Both the position numbers and the translations under genes were made by a program. A stretch of DNA of 15,804 nt from Actinomycetota bacterium (GTDB lineage: Bacteria > Actinomycetota > Nitriliruptoria > Euzebyales > Egibacteraceae): NCBI GenBank assembly GCA_019347785.1, contig JAHWKQ010000024.1, positions 1-15,804 of the forward strand, written 5' to 3'. How positions within the stretch are numbered: the first letter of the stretch is position 1; the number at the start of each line of letters is the position of its first letter. The notes under the pieces are model-generated. The model did not search any database and was not told the DNA's origin. It was given only the letters and a program-made list of their open reading frames with translations. This document shows positions 1-8,647 of this stretch, in pieces.

Positions 1-611
1 TGGCCACGCCCGGTGGGGACGGCACGCTGCGGGTGGGCGCCCCCGTCGTGGCCGGGCAGACGCTGTTCACCGTCTATGACCTGTCGGGCCTGTACGTCAC
101 CGCCGACGTCGACGAGGTGGACGTCCCCCGGGTACGGCCGGGCCAGCGCGTGGAGGTGCTCGTGGACGCGCTCCCCGACGCGACCATCGTCGGTCGGGTC
201 GAGGGGGTCGGCGTCGCCGCCGAGCAGACGGCGACCGGCGGCGTCGGCTACCCGACCCGCGTCCGCCTGCTGCGCGTGGAGGCCGGGCGCGGGCCGTCCT
301 CGCCGTCGCGCAGCGGCCTGCGGGTCGGGATGACGGCCAGCGCCGAGATCGTCACCCGCAGGGTGCGGTCCCGCACGACCGTGCCGTCACCCGCCCTTCG
401 GCGCGAGGGCCAGCGGACCGTCGTGTTCACCGTTCGCCGCGGCGTCGCCCGCTCCGTCCCCGTCAGGGTGCGGGCGGTCGACGAGCGGCTCGCCGCCGTC
501 ACCGGCCGCGTCACCCCGCGCGACCGCGTCATCGTCGCCGGGTCCGAGGGCCTGTCTGACGGCGACCCGGTGAGCGCCGCCAGGCGCGTGGGCGGGCGGG
601 AACGTGGATGA
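1..611 (+). CDS. Efflux adaptor (HlyD/RND, MacA-like), C-terminal part
   Basis: This is the C-terminal 202 residues of a membrane-fusion/adaptor protein that works with the ABC transporter encoded next. The reading frame is open from base 3, so the 5' end lies outside the window. The visible start (VGAPVVAGQTLFTVYDLSGL) is typical of the end of the lipoyl/barrel-sandwich domain. A beta-barrel segment follows (PGQRVEVLVDALPDATIVGR), then a membrane-proximal domain (GLRVGMTASAEIVTRR, later DRVIVAGSEGLSDGDPV). In MacAB-type systems the adaptor links the ATPase/permease to the envelope. In a Gram-positive host it probably acts at the outer face of the membrane. The TGA stop lies in the second copy of a 26-bp direct repeat, and the last five residues (GRERG) follow the first copy, so the C-terminus looks recently altered. 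Family call is firm; substrate is unknown. Confidence 0.85.
   Translation, partial: ATPGGDGTLRVGAPVVAGQTLFTVYDLSGLYVTADVDEVDVPRVRPGQRVEVLVDALPDATIVGRVEGVGVAAEQTATGGVGYPTRVRLLRVEAGRGPSSPSRSGLRVGMTASAEIVTRRVRSRTTVPSPALRREGQRTVVFTVRRGVARSVPVRVRAVDERLAAVTGRVTPRDRVIVAGSEGLSDGDPVSAARRVGGRERG
571..596. repeat. 26-bp direct repeat, copy 1
   Basis: This is a 26-bp stretch starting tgagcgccgcc and ending gtgggcggg. It recurs exactly at 609-634. Here it is read in frame as the adaptor's C-terminal residues VSAARRVGG. The two copies are separated by 12 bp. Confidence 0.95.
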
Positions 612-634
612 GCGCCGCCAGGCGCGTGGGCGGG
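609..634. repeat. 26-bp direct repeat, copy 2, carrying the adaptor stop
   Basis: This is an exact second copy of 571-596. Because the copies are 38 bp apart (not a multiple of three), it is met in a shifted frame and its first three bases are the TGA stop of the adaptor. If the 38 bp 571-608 are removed on paper, the adaptor reads VSAARRVGG and then stops at the TGA at 635-637, four bases before the ATPase GTG. Confidence 0.95.
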
Positions 635-641
635 TGAGCGC

Positions 642-1399
<758 letters not shown>

Positions 1400-1403
<4 letters not shown>

Positions 1404-2584
1404 GCCTCGCCGAGGCGTTCAAGGTCGCCCTCGGGGCGATCGCCGCGAACCGTCTGCGGTCGTCCCTGACCGTCCTGGGAGTGGTCATCGGCGTCATGTC
1501 GGTGGTGCTGCTCGTGGCCATCGGCACGGGCGCACGCGACGAGGTCAGCGCCGGCATCGAGGACCTCGGCTCCAACCTGCTCATCGTCGCGCCCGGCGGG
1601 TTCGAGTTCGGCCAGGCCCCGACGGTCAGCAAGTTCACGCTCGAGACGGTCGGCGACCTCGAGCGCCGGCTGTACGGGCGCGCCCTGGTCAGCGCGAACC
1701 TCGTCAGCGGCGAGACGGTGCGCGCCGACGACGTGTCGACCTTCGCCAGCGTGCTGGGCGTCACCGAGACGTTCGACGAGGTGCTCAACCGCCGGGTGGT
1801 GCGCGGCGAGTTCGTCACGGAGTCCGACGTCGCCATGGGCAACCGCGTGGCCGTGCTGGGCTCCAGCGCCGCCACCGGGCTGTTCGGGGCCGTCGACCCC
1901 ATCGGGCGGACGGTGAGCATCAGCGGGCTGCGGTTCCGCGTCATCGGGGTGGTGGGGCGGCTCGGTGCGACGCTCGGCGTGGACCGGGACGCACAGGTCC
2001 TGCTGCCGGTCACCGCCGCGCAGCGGTTGTTCGGCACTCTCCGGGTGGATACGGTCTTCGTGGAGGTCCCCGAGGCCGAGGCGCTGGACGACGTGCGCGG
2101 CGAGATCGCCTCGGAGCTGGGCCTGTCGCTGGAGCCCGGCGACTTCAGCATCCTCAGCCAGGAGGAGATCCTCGGCGTCGCCGGGGAGATCCTGTCCACC
2201 CTGACCGGCGTGCTCGCCGCCATCGCCGGCATCAGCCTGCTCGTCGGCGGCATCGGCGTGAGCAACATCATGCTCGTCAGCGTCTCCGAGCGGACCCGCG
2301 AGGTGGGCCTGCGCAAGGCGCTGGGCGCGCGCAGCCGCGACATCACCCGCCAGTTCCTGGTCGAGGCCGTGGTGCTCTGCGGCGTGGGGGGCGTGCTGGG
2401 GATCGGCGTCGGCGTCGGGCTGGCCCAGGCGGCCGAGCGATTCACGCCCCTGCCGGCGACGATCACCGGCTGGAGCATCGCGCTGGCGTTCGGCACGAGC
2501 CTGGTCGTGGGCGTCGTCTTCGGGGTCTTCCCCGCACGGCGGGCGGGGCGGCTCGATCCGGTGGTCGCGCTTCGCTACGAGTAG
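1400..2584 (+). CDS. FtsX/MacB-type ABC permease
   Basis: This 394-residue membrane protein has the MacB layout. One transmembrane helix lies at about residues 17-42, after the family's typical NRLRSSLTVLGVVIGV start. A large extracytoplasmic MacB-PCD domain spans about 45-260. Three C-terminal helices lie at about 264-290, 315-345 and 358-380. The conserved loop SERTREVGLRKALGARSRDI after the second helix and the ending FPARRAGRLDPVVALRYE are hallmarks of the family. The start GTG overlaps the ATPase stop by four bases. With the ATPase (two copies) and the adaptor it should form a mechanotransmission-type exporter rather than a classic importer. Family is certain; transported substrate cannot be inferred from the sequence. 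Confidence 0.93.
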
Positions 2585-2595
2585 GCTGCGTCCCC

Positions 2596-3783
2596 ATGGG
2601 AGTCGGTGAGGGCGGGCGGGCGCCGACCGCGTTGATCTGGCGCTCCGGGCAGCGGCTGTCCTATGACTTCGGCCCGGAGCACCCGCTGAAGCCGATCCGT
2701 GTCGAGCTCACCGTCACGCTCATCGAGGCGTGCGGCCTCACCGGGCCCGGGCAGGCGCTCACGCTGCCGCCGGAGCCCTTCGGCGACGACGACGTCACCC
2801 GGCTGCACACTCCCGGGTACGTCGACGCCGTACGGCGCCAGTCCCGCCAGCCCGACCGGGCCGGCGACCTGCGCTTCGGCCTGGGCCTGGGCGACAACCC
2901 CGTGTTCGCCGGCATGCACGAGGCGTCGCTGGAGGTCTGCGGCGCGTCGGTCGCGGCCGCCAGGGCGGTCTGGGAGGGCGCCGTCGCCCACGCGTTCAGC
3001 CCGGCGGGTGGCCTGCACCACGCCATGCCCGACCGGGCCTCGGGCTTCTGCATCTACAACGACCCGGCGTTCGCCATCGACTGGCTGCTGCGTCACGGCG
3101 CGCGCCGGGTCGGCTACGTCGACGTCGACACGCACCACGGAGACGGGGTGCAGGCGCTGTTCTACGACGACCCCCGGGTGCTGACGGTCAGCCTGCACGA
3201 GTCCGGCCGCTACCTGTTCCCCGGCACCGGGTTCGCCGACGAGGTGGGCGCCGGGGACGCACGCGGGACCTCGCTGAACGTGGCGCTGCCGCCGATGACG
3301 TCCGGTGAGGTCTGGCTGGAGGCCTTCGAGGCGGTCGTGCCGCCGGCGCTGGACGCGTTCGGCCCGGACGTGCTCGTCACCCAGCTGGGCTGCGACACGC
3401 ACGCCACCGACCCCCTGGCCCACCTGGCGCTGGTCACCGACGACTACGAGCGGATCGCGAGCCGGCTGCACGCGCTGGCCCACACCCACGCGGGCGGCCG
3501 CTGGGTGGCGACCGGCGGCGGCGGCTACCAGATCGCGTCGGTCGTGCCCCGCGCCTGGACGATCTACTTCGCCGAGCTCAGCGGCCAGTCCCTGCCCGAT
3601 GAGGTGCCCTGGGGCTGGCTGCGCGAGGCGGAGGAGGCCGTCGGCCAGCGCCCGCCGGCCGTCTTCCACGACGGGCCGGTGCGCATGGCGCCCGAGCGGG
3701 TGGCGTCCGTGCGCCGCGACGCGCGCGCCGCCGTCGAGTCCCTCAAGCGCGAGGCGTTCGGTCTGCTCGACCGGCTGTCGTGA
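2596..3783 (+). CDS. acuC: AcuC-type histone deacetylase-fold enzyme
   Basis: This 395-residue zinc-dependent deacylase belongs to the class I HDAC/AcuC family. In bacteria such as Bacillus subtilis AcuC acts on acetylated acetyl-CoA synthetase. The active site is complete. The His-His pair of GGLHHAMPDRASGF is at residues 141-142. The metal ligands are D178 and H180 in DVDTHHGDGV, and D267 in QLGCDTHATDPL. The catalytic Tyr is Y311 in GGGGYQ. An AcuC-like N-terminus (LSYDFGPEHPLKP) precedes. The ATG at 2596, 11 bases after the permease stop, gives the expected length; the frame stays open further upstream but only as the permease's other frame. No clear ribosome binding site is seen. Its TGA overlaps the next gene's GTG. 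Whether the substrate is an acyl-protein or a small molecule is not shown. Confidence 0.93.
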   Translation: MGVGEGGRAPTALIWRSGQRLSYDFGPEHPLKPIRVELTVTLIEACGLTGPGQALTLPPEPFGDDDVTRLHTPGYVDAVRRQSRQPDRAGDLRFGLGLGDNPVFAGMHEASLEVCGASVAAARAVWEGAVAHAFSPAGGLHHAMPDRASGFCIYNDPAFAIDWLLRHGARRVGYVDVDTHHGDGVQALFYDDPRVLTVSLHESGRYLFPGTGFADEVGAGDARGTSLNVALPPMTSGEVWLEAFEAVVPPALDAFGPDVLVTQLGCDTHATDPLAHLALVTDDYERIASRLHALAHTHAGGRWVATGGGGYQIASVVPRAWTIYFAELSGQSLPDEVPWGWLREAEEAVGQRPPAVFHDGPVRMAPERVASVRRDARAAVESLKREAFGLLDRLS

Positions 3784-4589
3784 GGCGCCGGGACCGCCGC
3801 GAGGCCCCGGCGGCCGCCCGGGAGGAGACGGTGGCGCTGCGCCGCCACCTCGTCTCGTCGGGTCTGGCCGGGCGCGTGGCCACGAGCCCGCGGTCGACCG
3901 TCCAGAACTGCGCCAAGATGGCCGCCGGCCACGACGACTACCACTTCGGCCTGTCGGACTGGCGGACCGCCACCGCCGACGACGCGCTCGACGCGGTCCG
4001 GGCCCTGTGCGGCCAGGTCCGCACCGGCCCCGACGAGCTCGACGGCCCCGGCTGGATCGACCCGGACCTGACCCTGCTGGCCGTCGACCGCCAGCGCCGG
4101 GCGCTGGCGGCGCTCGCGGAGTCCGGCGGGGCGCGGGTGCTGCTGGCCACGGGGCACCCCACGGGCCTGCTGGCCCACTACACGGCGATCGCCCGGGCCC
4201 TGCAGTCCGCCGACAGCGAGCTGCTCACGCCCCTGGACGACGCCTTCGTCCGTCACGACCAGCGCGGCCGGCCCCGCGGCGTGCGCTTCACCGACGGCGT
4301 CGCCTGCCTGTTCGACGGCGCGGCGCTGCTGCATACCCACCGCAGCGTGTACATGGAGGCGATGCTCGACGCGCTGGACAGCCGCCGCCCCGATCTCGTC
4401 GTGGGCGATCACGGCATGGCCGGAGCCGCCGTCGAGCGGGGCATCCCGACCCTGTCGATCGCCGACGTCAACGACCCGGCCCTGCCGGTCGCCCAGGTGC
4501 GGGGTCGCACCGACGGCGTCCTGTGCATCGACGACAACCTCCCCCCGCGCCTGTTCGTCCCCGTGACCGAGGCGATGTTGCGCTGGTGA
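3780..4589 (+). CDS. Putative phosphatase of the acuC-linked actinobacterial family
   Basis: This 269-residue soluble protein has no signal peptide or membrane segment. It matches, from memory, the actinobacterial family annotated simply as phosphatase and often found beside acuC. Recognisable blocks are LLATGHPTGLLAHY (about residues 121-134), ALLHTHRSVYMEAML, VVGDHGMAGAAVERGIPT and IADVNDPALPV, then DDNLPPRLFVPVTEAML near the end. The conserved His and Asp residues in GHPTG, HTH, GDHG and DVNDP are plausible metal or phosphate ligands, but this is inference. The GTG start at 3780 overlaps the acuC stop by four bases, so the two are probably coupled and work on a common process such as acetate or acetyl-CoA control. 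The true substrate is not known to me. Confidence 0.8.
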   Translation: MRRRDRREAPAAAREETVALRRHLVSSGLAGRVATSPRSTVQNCAKMAAGHDDYHFGLSDWRTATADDALDAVRALCGQVRTGPDELDGPGWIDPDLTLLAVDRQRRALAALAESGGARVLLATGHPTGLLAHYTAIARALQSADSELLTPLDDAFVRHDQRGRPRGVRFTDGVACLFDGAALLHTHRSVYMEAMLDALDSRRPDLVVGDHGMAGAAVERGIPTLSIADVNDPALPVAQVRGRTDGVLCIDDNLPPRLFVPVTEAMLRW

Positions 4590-4623
4590 CCCTCCACTCG
4601 CGGAAGCTGGGGCTACACACAGT

Positions 4624-4652
4624 CATCTAGCCTTTACGTTGCGTGCTATATT
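4624..4652 (+). promoter_or_regulatory. Candidate extended -10 promoter of the polysaccharide operon
   Basis: This lies in an unusually AT-rich patch inside GC-rich DNA. The -10 is TATATT at 4647-4652, preceded by TG at 4644-4645 (extended -10, TGC-TATATT). A -35 at the usual 17-bp distance would be CATCTA (4624-4629), which is a poor match, consistent with an extended -10 promoter. Transcription would begin near 4659, about 110 bases before the glycosyltransferase start. The spacer carries CCTTTAC (4631-4637), also found at the same place in the minus-strand promoter near 15300. Confidence 0.5.
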
Positions 4653-4769
4653 CGCCACCTACAGGCAGGCCCCGGGTCTGCCGACGTGTGGGGTGTGCGG
4701 ATCAGCGGCGCTGCGCCGGCGCTCCAGTCGCCCTGGAAGGAGCCAGCACGTGGCAGGAGGCGTCACCTG
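4653..4769 (+). other. Leader of the polysaccharide operon with a small hairpin
   Basis: This leader of roughly 110 bases between the candidate start point and the glycosyltransferase ATG holds a GGCAG (4664-4668) / CTGCC (4678-4682) stem with a GC-rich 9-base loop. A second GC-rich self-complementary stretch lies near 4708-4724 (ggcgctgcgccggcgc). No T-run follows, so it is not a standard terminator. I do not recognise a known riboswitch in it. Confidence 0.35.
4755..4760 (+). promoter_or_regulatory. Ribosome binding site deciding the GT2 start
   Basis: AGGAGG ends nine bases before the ATG at 4770. It sets the start there rather than at the upstream in-frame codon at 4686, which would put about 28 extra, low-quality residues on the glycosyltransferase. 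Confidence 0.8.
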
Positions 4770-5714
4770 ATGGACGTCACGCCGCCCGCGCCGGCGTCGG
4801 GCGCCGAATGGCCCGGTGTCTCCGTCCTGATCCCGACCCGCTCCCGCCCGCAGCTGCTGGCCAGGACCCTCGACGCGGTGGCGGCCCAGGACTACCCGGG
4901 GCCGGTGGAGTGCATCGTCGTGTTCGACCAGAGCACACCGGACCCGACGCTGGAGGACCGCGCCGGGTTGCCCGTCCGGGTGTTGGGCAACGAGCGGACC
5001 CCCGGCCTGGCCGGCGCCCGCAACACGGGGATCCTCGCCGCGGGCCAGCCCCTGGTCGCCTTCTGCGACGACGACGACACGTGGCTGCCGACCAAGCTGA
5101 CCGAGCAGGTGCGGCTGCTGGACGCCCGCCCCGACGCGAGCCTCGTCGCGCACGGGGTCTATGTCCATTTCGGCAGGCGCGTCACCCGGCGCGTCCCCGA
5201 CCGGTCCGAGCTCTCCCTCACCACTTTGCTGCGCTCCCGCGTCATGGAGGCCGGCCCCTGTACCTTCCTCGTGCGCCGCGACGACCTGCGGGGGCGCATC
5301 GGGCTCATCGACGAGCGGCTTCCGGGCAGCTACGCCGAGGACTACGACCTGCTGCTGCGGGCGGCCCGGCACGGACCGGTGGTGGTCGTCCGCAAGCCGC
5401 TGGCCCGGGTCCTGTGGGGGCGGACCTCGTTCTTCGCCGGTCGCTGGGAGACCATCGTCGCCGCGCTGCAGCACCTGATCGACCAGCATCCGGAGTTCCG
5501 CGACGAGCCCAAGGGGCTGGCCCGCCTCTACGGCCAGATGGCCTTCGCCCACGCGGCGCTGGCCCACCGGGGCGAGGCCTGGCGGCTGGTGCGACGCACG
5601 CTGGGCCTGAATTGGCGGGAGCGACGCGCCTACGTGTCGCTGCTGGTGCTGAGCGGCCTCATGCCGGCCCGGGCGGTCCTCACCGCGGCCAACACGCTCG
5701 GGAGGGGCCTGTGA
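4770..5714 (+). CDS. Family 2 glycosyltransferase
   Basis: This 314-residue GT-A fold glycosyltransferase probably adds a sugar to the lipid-linked repeat unit at the inner face of the membrane. The N-terminal nucleotide-binding segment VSVLIPTRSRPQLLARTLDA is typical of GT2. The metal/nucleotide-binding acidic motif is FCDDDDTW at residues 98-105. The likely catalytic base lies in YAEDYDLLLR (E190, D191). A helical C-terminal region (about 235-314, with FAHAALAHRGEAWRLVRRTL) looks like TPR-type helices. No membrane segment is evident. The start ATG has a strong AGGAGG. It is the first gene of a six-gene run, with a 35-base gap to the next gene. Donor and acceptor sugars cannot be read from the sequence. 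Confidence 0.9.
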   Translation: MDVTPPAPASGAEWPGVSVLIPTRSRPQLLARTLDAVAAQDYPGPVECIVVFDQSTPDPTLEDRAGLPVRVLGNERTPGLAGARNTGILAAGQPLVAFCDDDDTWLPTKLTEQVRLLDARPDASLVAHGVYVHFGRRVTRRVPDRSELSLTTLLRSRVMEAGPCTFLVRRDDLRGRIGLIDERLPGSYAEDYDLLLRAARHGPVVVVRKPLARVLWGRTSFFAGRWETIVAALQHLIDQHPEFRDEPKGLARLYGQMAFAHAALAHRGEAWRLVRRTLGLNWRERRAYVSLLVLSGLMPARAVLTAANTLGRGL

Positions 5715-5735
5715 CGACGCCGGCACGTGACGGGC

Positions 5736-5742
5736 AAGGAGG
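5736..5742 (+). promoter_or_regulatory. Strong ribosome binding site deciding the Wzz-like start
   Basis: AAGGAGG lies seven bases before the ATG at 5750. It favours this start over the in-frame GTG at 5711 and over the long open frame that runs antiphase through the GT2 gene. Confidence 0.85.
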
Positions 5743-5749
5743 TCCTGCG

Positions 5750-7327
5750 ATGACCGAAGCGGGCGCATGGGACACATGGGATGGTCGTGGGCTGCGCGAC
5801 TACCTGGCGGTGGTCCGCCGCCAGCGCTGGGTCGTCGCCGGGGTGGGGCTGCTGGGCGTGCTCCTCGTGGTCCTGGCGCTGCTGCTGGCACCGGACCGCT
5901 ACGAGTCGTCGGTGCGCGTGCTCGCCGGTCCCGCGGCCCGGGGACCGCAGGAGGACTCCACGCCGGTCTCGGACCTGGTCAACGTCGCGACCGAGCGCCA
6001 GGTGCTCAGCTCCCGGGCCGTCGGGGCGCGGGTGAAGCGGGTGATCGGCTACCGGGGGAGCGTCGAGGAGCTCCTCGAGCAGCTGAGCGTCGAGGCGCCT
6101 GCGGACACCGAGATCCTGGAGCTGTCGTTCCGGGCCGGTGACCCCACCAGGGCGCGGCAGGGGGCGCAGGCGTTCGGCGAGGCCTACCTCGCCTACCGCC
6201 AGCGGCTGGCCCAGGCCGCCACCGAGGCCCAGGTGCGCGGCCTCGAGCGCAAGCTGCTGCGACGCGGCCGGGCGCTGGACCGGGCCGAGGCGGCGCTGCG
6301 GAGGTCCGGCGCGGCCAGCGACACCGCCCGCGCACGGGGTCGCGTGGACCTGCTCGAGAGCCAGGTGGAGGGCCTGCAGCTGGAGCTGTCACTGCTGCGG
6401 ACACTCGGAGGCGACGCGGGCACGATCGTCGGGCCCGCCAGCCCCCCGGAGCCCGACCCGCTGATCCCGCTCCTGCCCGGCCTCGTGGCCGCCCTGCTGT
6501 CGGGGCTGATCGCCGGCCTCGCGGCCGGCTTCGCCCGGGACCGCCTGGACGACCGGCTGCGGGAGCCGGCCGACCTGCCGGCCGTGGCCGGCGCGCCCCT
6601 GCTGGGGACCATCGCGGCGCCGCGGGGCCGTCGCCGCGACCGCGGGACGTCGCACGACGCCGCGCTCGCCGAGGCGTACCGGCGCCTGCGCGCGGCGGTG
6701 CTGGCGACCGTCGCCGATGGCGGGCACAAGGCCGTGATGGTCGCCAGCGCCTCCCACGGCGAGCAGGCGGGCGTAGTGGCGCTGAACCTGGCCCAGGTGC
6801 TCGCGCGCGGCGGCCGGCGGGTCCTGCTCGTGTCGCTCGACGACGAGCCCGCCGACCGGCCGGGCCGGCCCCGGACGGGGACGGGGCCCGGTCTGGGCGA
6901 GGTGCTGTCCGGTGAGGTCGACCTGCTCTCGGCGGCGGTGGCGGACGAGGGCACCCCGGGGCTGCACACGCTGTCGGCGGGGCGCTGGGGGGACCACCCG
7001 GCCGACCAGCTGCAGTCACCCCGGATGCACGAGACCCTCGGGCAGGCCCGCAGGCTGTTCGACGACGTCCTCGTCGCCACCCCCCCCATCCTGTCGTCGG
7101 CCGACGCCGTGGCCGTGGCCACGTCGGTCGACGCGGTCGTGCTCGTCGCCCGGGCCCGGCGCTCGACGGCCACCAGCGTGCGCGCCGCCGTGGACGGGCT
7201 CGGGCTGGTCGGCGCCGGGGTCCACGGGGCGGTCCTGTGCGTCGGCGACGTCATGCCGGAGGGACCGCCCGGCCGCGGCGGCGCGGTCAGCCCCGACGGG
7301 CTGCGACCCGCCGGCGCCCGCGCCTAG
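5750..7327 (+). CDS. Wzz-like chain-length protein with degenerate BY-kinase domain
   Basis: This 525-residue inner-membrane co-polymerase-type protein would control glycan chain length and export. Layout: short cytoplasmic N-terminus, membrane helix at about 27-47, a Wzz-type extracytoplasmic region with alpha-helical stretches at about 48-235, a second helix at about 239-262, then a cytoplasmic domain aligning with bacterial tyrosine kinases (EAYRRLRAAVLA at its start). The kinase motifs are broken. Where the family has GEGKST the protein has GEQAGV (337-342), losing the P-loop Lys and Ser/Thr. In the second Walker motif LLVSLDDEP the first Asp is S362, with D364 kept. In the Walker B-like VLVATPP the usual Asp (as in VIIDTPP) is A443. 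The C-terminus has no tyrosine cluster. The fold looks intact but nucleotide binding and autophosphorylation are unlikely. Confidence 0.88.
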   Translation: MTEAGAWDTWDGRGLRDYLAVVRRQRWVVAGVGLLGVLLVVLALLLAPDRYESSVRVLAGPAARGPQEDSTPVSDLVNVATERQVLSSRAVGARVKRVIGYRGSVEELLEQLSVEAPADTEILELSFRAGDPTRARQGAQAFGEAYLAYRQRLAQAATEAQVRGLERKLLRRGRALDRAEAALRRSGAASDTARARGRVDLLESQVEGLQLELSLLRTLGGDAGTIVGPASPPEPDPLIPLLPGLVAALLSGLIAGLAAGFARDRLDDRLREPADLPAVAGAPLLGTIAAPRGRRRDRGTSHDAALAEAYRRLRAAVLATVADGGHKAVMVASASHGEQAGVVALNLAQVLARGGRRVLLVSLDDEPADRPGRPRTGTGPGLGEVLSGEVDLLSAAVADEGTPGLHTLSAGRWGDHPADQLQSPRMHETLGQARRLFDDVLVATPPILSSADAVAVATSVDAVVLVARARRSTATSVRAAVDGLGLVGAGVHGAVLCVGDVMPEGPPGRGGAVSPDGLRPAGARA

Positions 7328-7339
7328 GGACCGTCCCCG

Positions 7340-8641
7340 ATGACCTCGGGCTCTGCCCTCGGGGCCGTCGTGCGGCGCCCGGCGCTGGTGGGACCCGGCT
7401 GGCCGCTGTCGGCCTTCTTCGGCGGCTACGTCGCGCTGTGGGCGCTGGGGCTCAGCAACTTCGCGCTGCCCGCGCTCGCCGTGCCCATGCTGGCCTGGCT
7501 GTCGCGGCGGCCACGCGTGCGCATCCCCCCCGGCGCGGGGCTGTACGGGCTGTTCGTGGCGTGGATGCTGACCTCGGCGCTCGTGCTCCAGGAGGCGGCG
7601 GACCTCATGGTGTTCGCCTACCGGGCGTCGCTGTACGTGGCGGCCGGCGTGGTGCTCGTGTACGTCTACAACCTGCCGCGGCCCGTGGTGCCCGCCGGGC
7701 GGCTGTCGAGGTGGGTCGCGCGGCTGTGGATCGCCGCCGCCGCCCTGGGGTGCGCCGCGATCGTCGCCCCCACGGCCTCCTTCACCAGCCCGCTCGAGCT
7801 GGCGATGCCCGCGGGGCTGGTGGGCAACGAGTGGATCCACGACCTGGTGCACCCGCACCTGAGCGAGCCGTCGAACTTCCTGGGCTACGACGTGGGCCGG
7901 CCCGCCGCGCCGTTCGTGTACACCAACAACTGGGGCTCCGTGCTGGCGCTGTCCACGCCGTTTCTCGTGCTCGCGTGGCTGCGCGAGCCGGGACGTCGCC
8001 GCCTGGCAGGGGTGGGACTGCTGGCCGTGGCGGCGGTCCCCGTCGTGTACTCGCTCAACCGCGGCCTGTGGCTCAGCCTGGCCGTCGGCCTCGTGTACGC
8101 CGGCGTGCGCCTGGCGGCGGCGCGCCGGCTCGGCGCCCTGCTCGGCCTCGCGGCCGCCGTGCTGGCGGGGAGCCTGCTGCTGGCGCTGTCGCCGCTGGGC
8201 GAGGTCGTCGCCGACCGGTTGGCGACCCCCCACAGCAACGAGGACCGCCTGTCGCTGTACACCGAGACGAGCCTGCGCGTGCGGGAGGCGCCGCTGCTGG
8301 GCTACGGCACCCCGCAGGACTCGGCGACCAGCACGGGACTGCCGTCCGTGGGCACCCAGGGGCAGCTGTGGATGGTGCTGTTCTCCCACGGCGTCCCCGG
8401 AGCGGTGCTGTTCGTCGGGTGGCTGCTGTCGGCGCTCTGGCGCACCCGGCGGGTCGGTGACCCGTGGGCCTTCTGGTGCCATGTGACGCTGCTCATCGCG
8501 CTGGTCCAGCTACCGGTGTACGGGTTCCTGCCCACGTCGCTGGCGATCGTGGTGGTCGCGGCCGGGCTCGGGGCGCGCGAGAACGACGCCCTCGCCGTGC
8601 CGCCGACGCGCGAACGGTCCCGGCCGGCCCTGGTGGGATGA
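7340..8641 (+). CDS. O-antigen ligase/polymerase (Wzy-like) membrane protein
   Basis: This 433-residue polytopic membrane protein has about ten to twelve hydrophobic segments. It probably polymerises lipid-linked repeat units or ligates the glycan on the outer side of the membrane. A long extracytoplasmic loop around residues 150-195 carries APFVYTNNWGS, a pattern I associate with actinobacterial polymerases. It is followed by the Wzy_C-type segment VVYSLNRGLWLSLAVGL. A second loop has RVREAPLLGYGTPQ, fitting the family's R...GxG signature. The start ATG at 7340 is 12 bases after the previous stop, with a weak TAGGGA upstream. Operon position between a chain-length protein and a flippase supports a polymerase over a ligase, but the two share one family and the sequence alone does not separate them. 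Confidence 0.85.
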   Translation: MTSGSALGAVVRRPALVGPGWPLSAFFGGYVALWALGLSNFALPALAVPMLAWLSRRPRVRIPPGAGLYGLFVAWMLTSALVLQEAADLMVFAYRASLYVAAGVVLVYVYNLPRPVVPAGRLSRWVARLWIAAAALGCAAIVAPTASFTSPLELAMPAGLVGNEWIHDLVHPHLSEPSNFLGYDVGRPAAPFVYTNNWGSVLALSTPFLVLAWLREPGRRRLAGVGLLAVAAVPVVYSLNRGLWLSLAVGLVYAGVRLAAARRLGALLGLAAAVLAGSLLLALSPLGEVVADRLATPHSNEDRLSLYTETSLRVREAPLLGYGTPQDSATSTGLPSVGTQGQLWMVLFSHGVPGAVLFVGWLLSALWRTRRVGDPWAFWCHVTLLIALVQLPVYGFLPTSLAIVVVAAGLGARENDALAVPPTRERSRPALVG

Positions 8642-8647
8642 GCGGGC

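Noticed and set aside
4653..4769. Cyclic-di-GMP (GEMM) or other known riboswitch before the polysaccharide operon
   Set aside because: The conserved GEMM core sequences are not present and the stems do not match in order.
4643..5749. Open frame fused upstream of the Wzz-like gene
   Set aside because: It overlaps the GT2 gene in another frame. A strong AAGGAGG sits right before the ATG at 5750, and Wzz proteins begin with a short tail before the first helix.
7080..7087. Run of eight C in the Wzz-like gene, a possible slippage or phase-variation site
   Set aside because: It encodes the conserved Thr-Pro-Pro of the Walker B-like segment, and such C runs (also C7 at 7525-7531) are expected at this GC content. 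The frame is intact.
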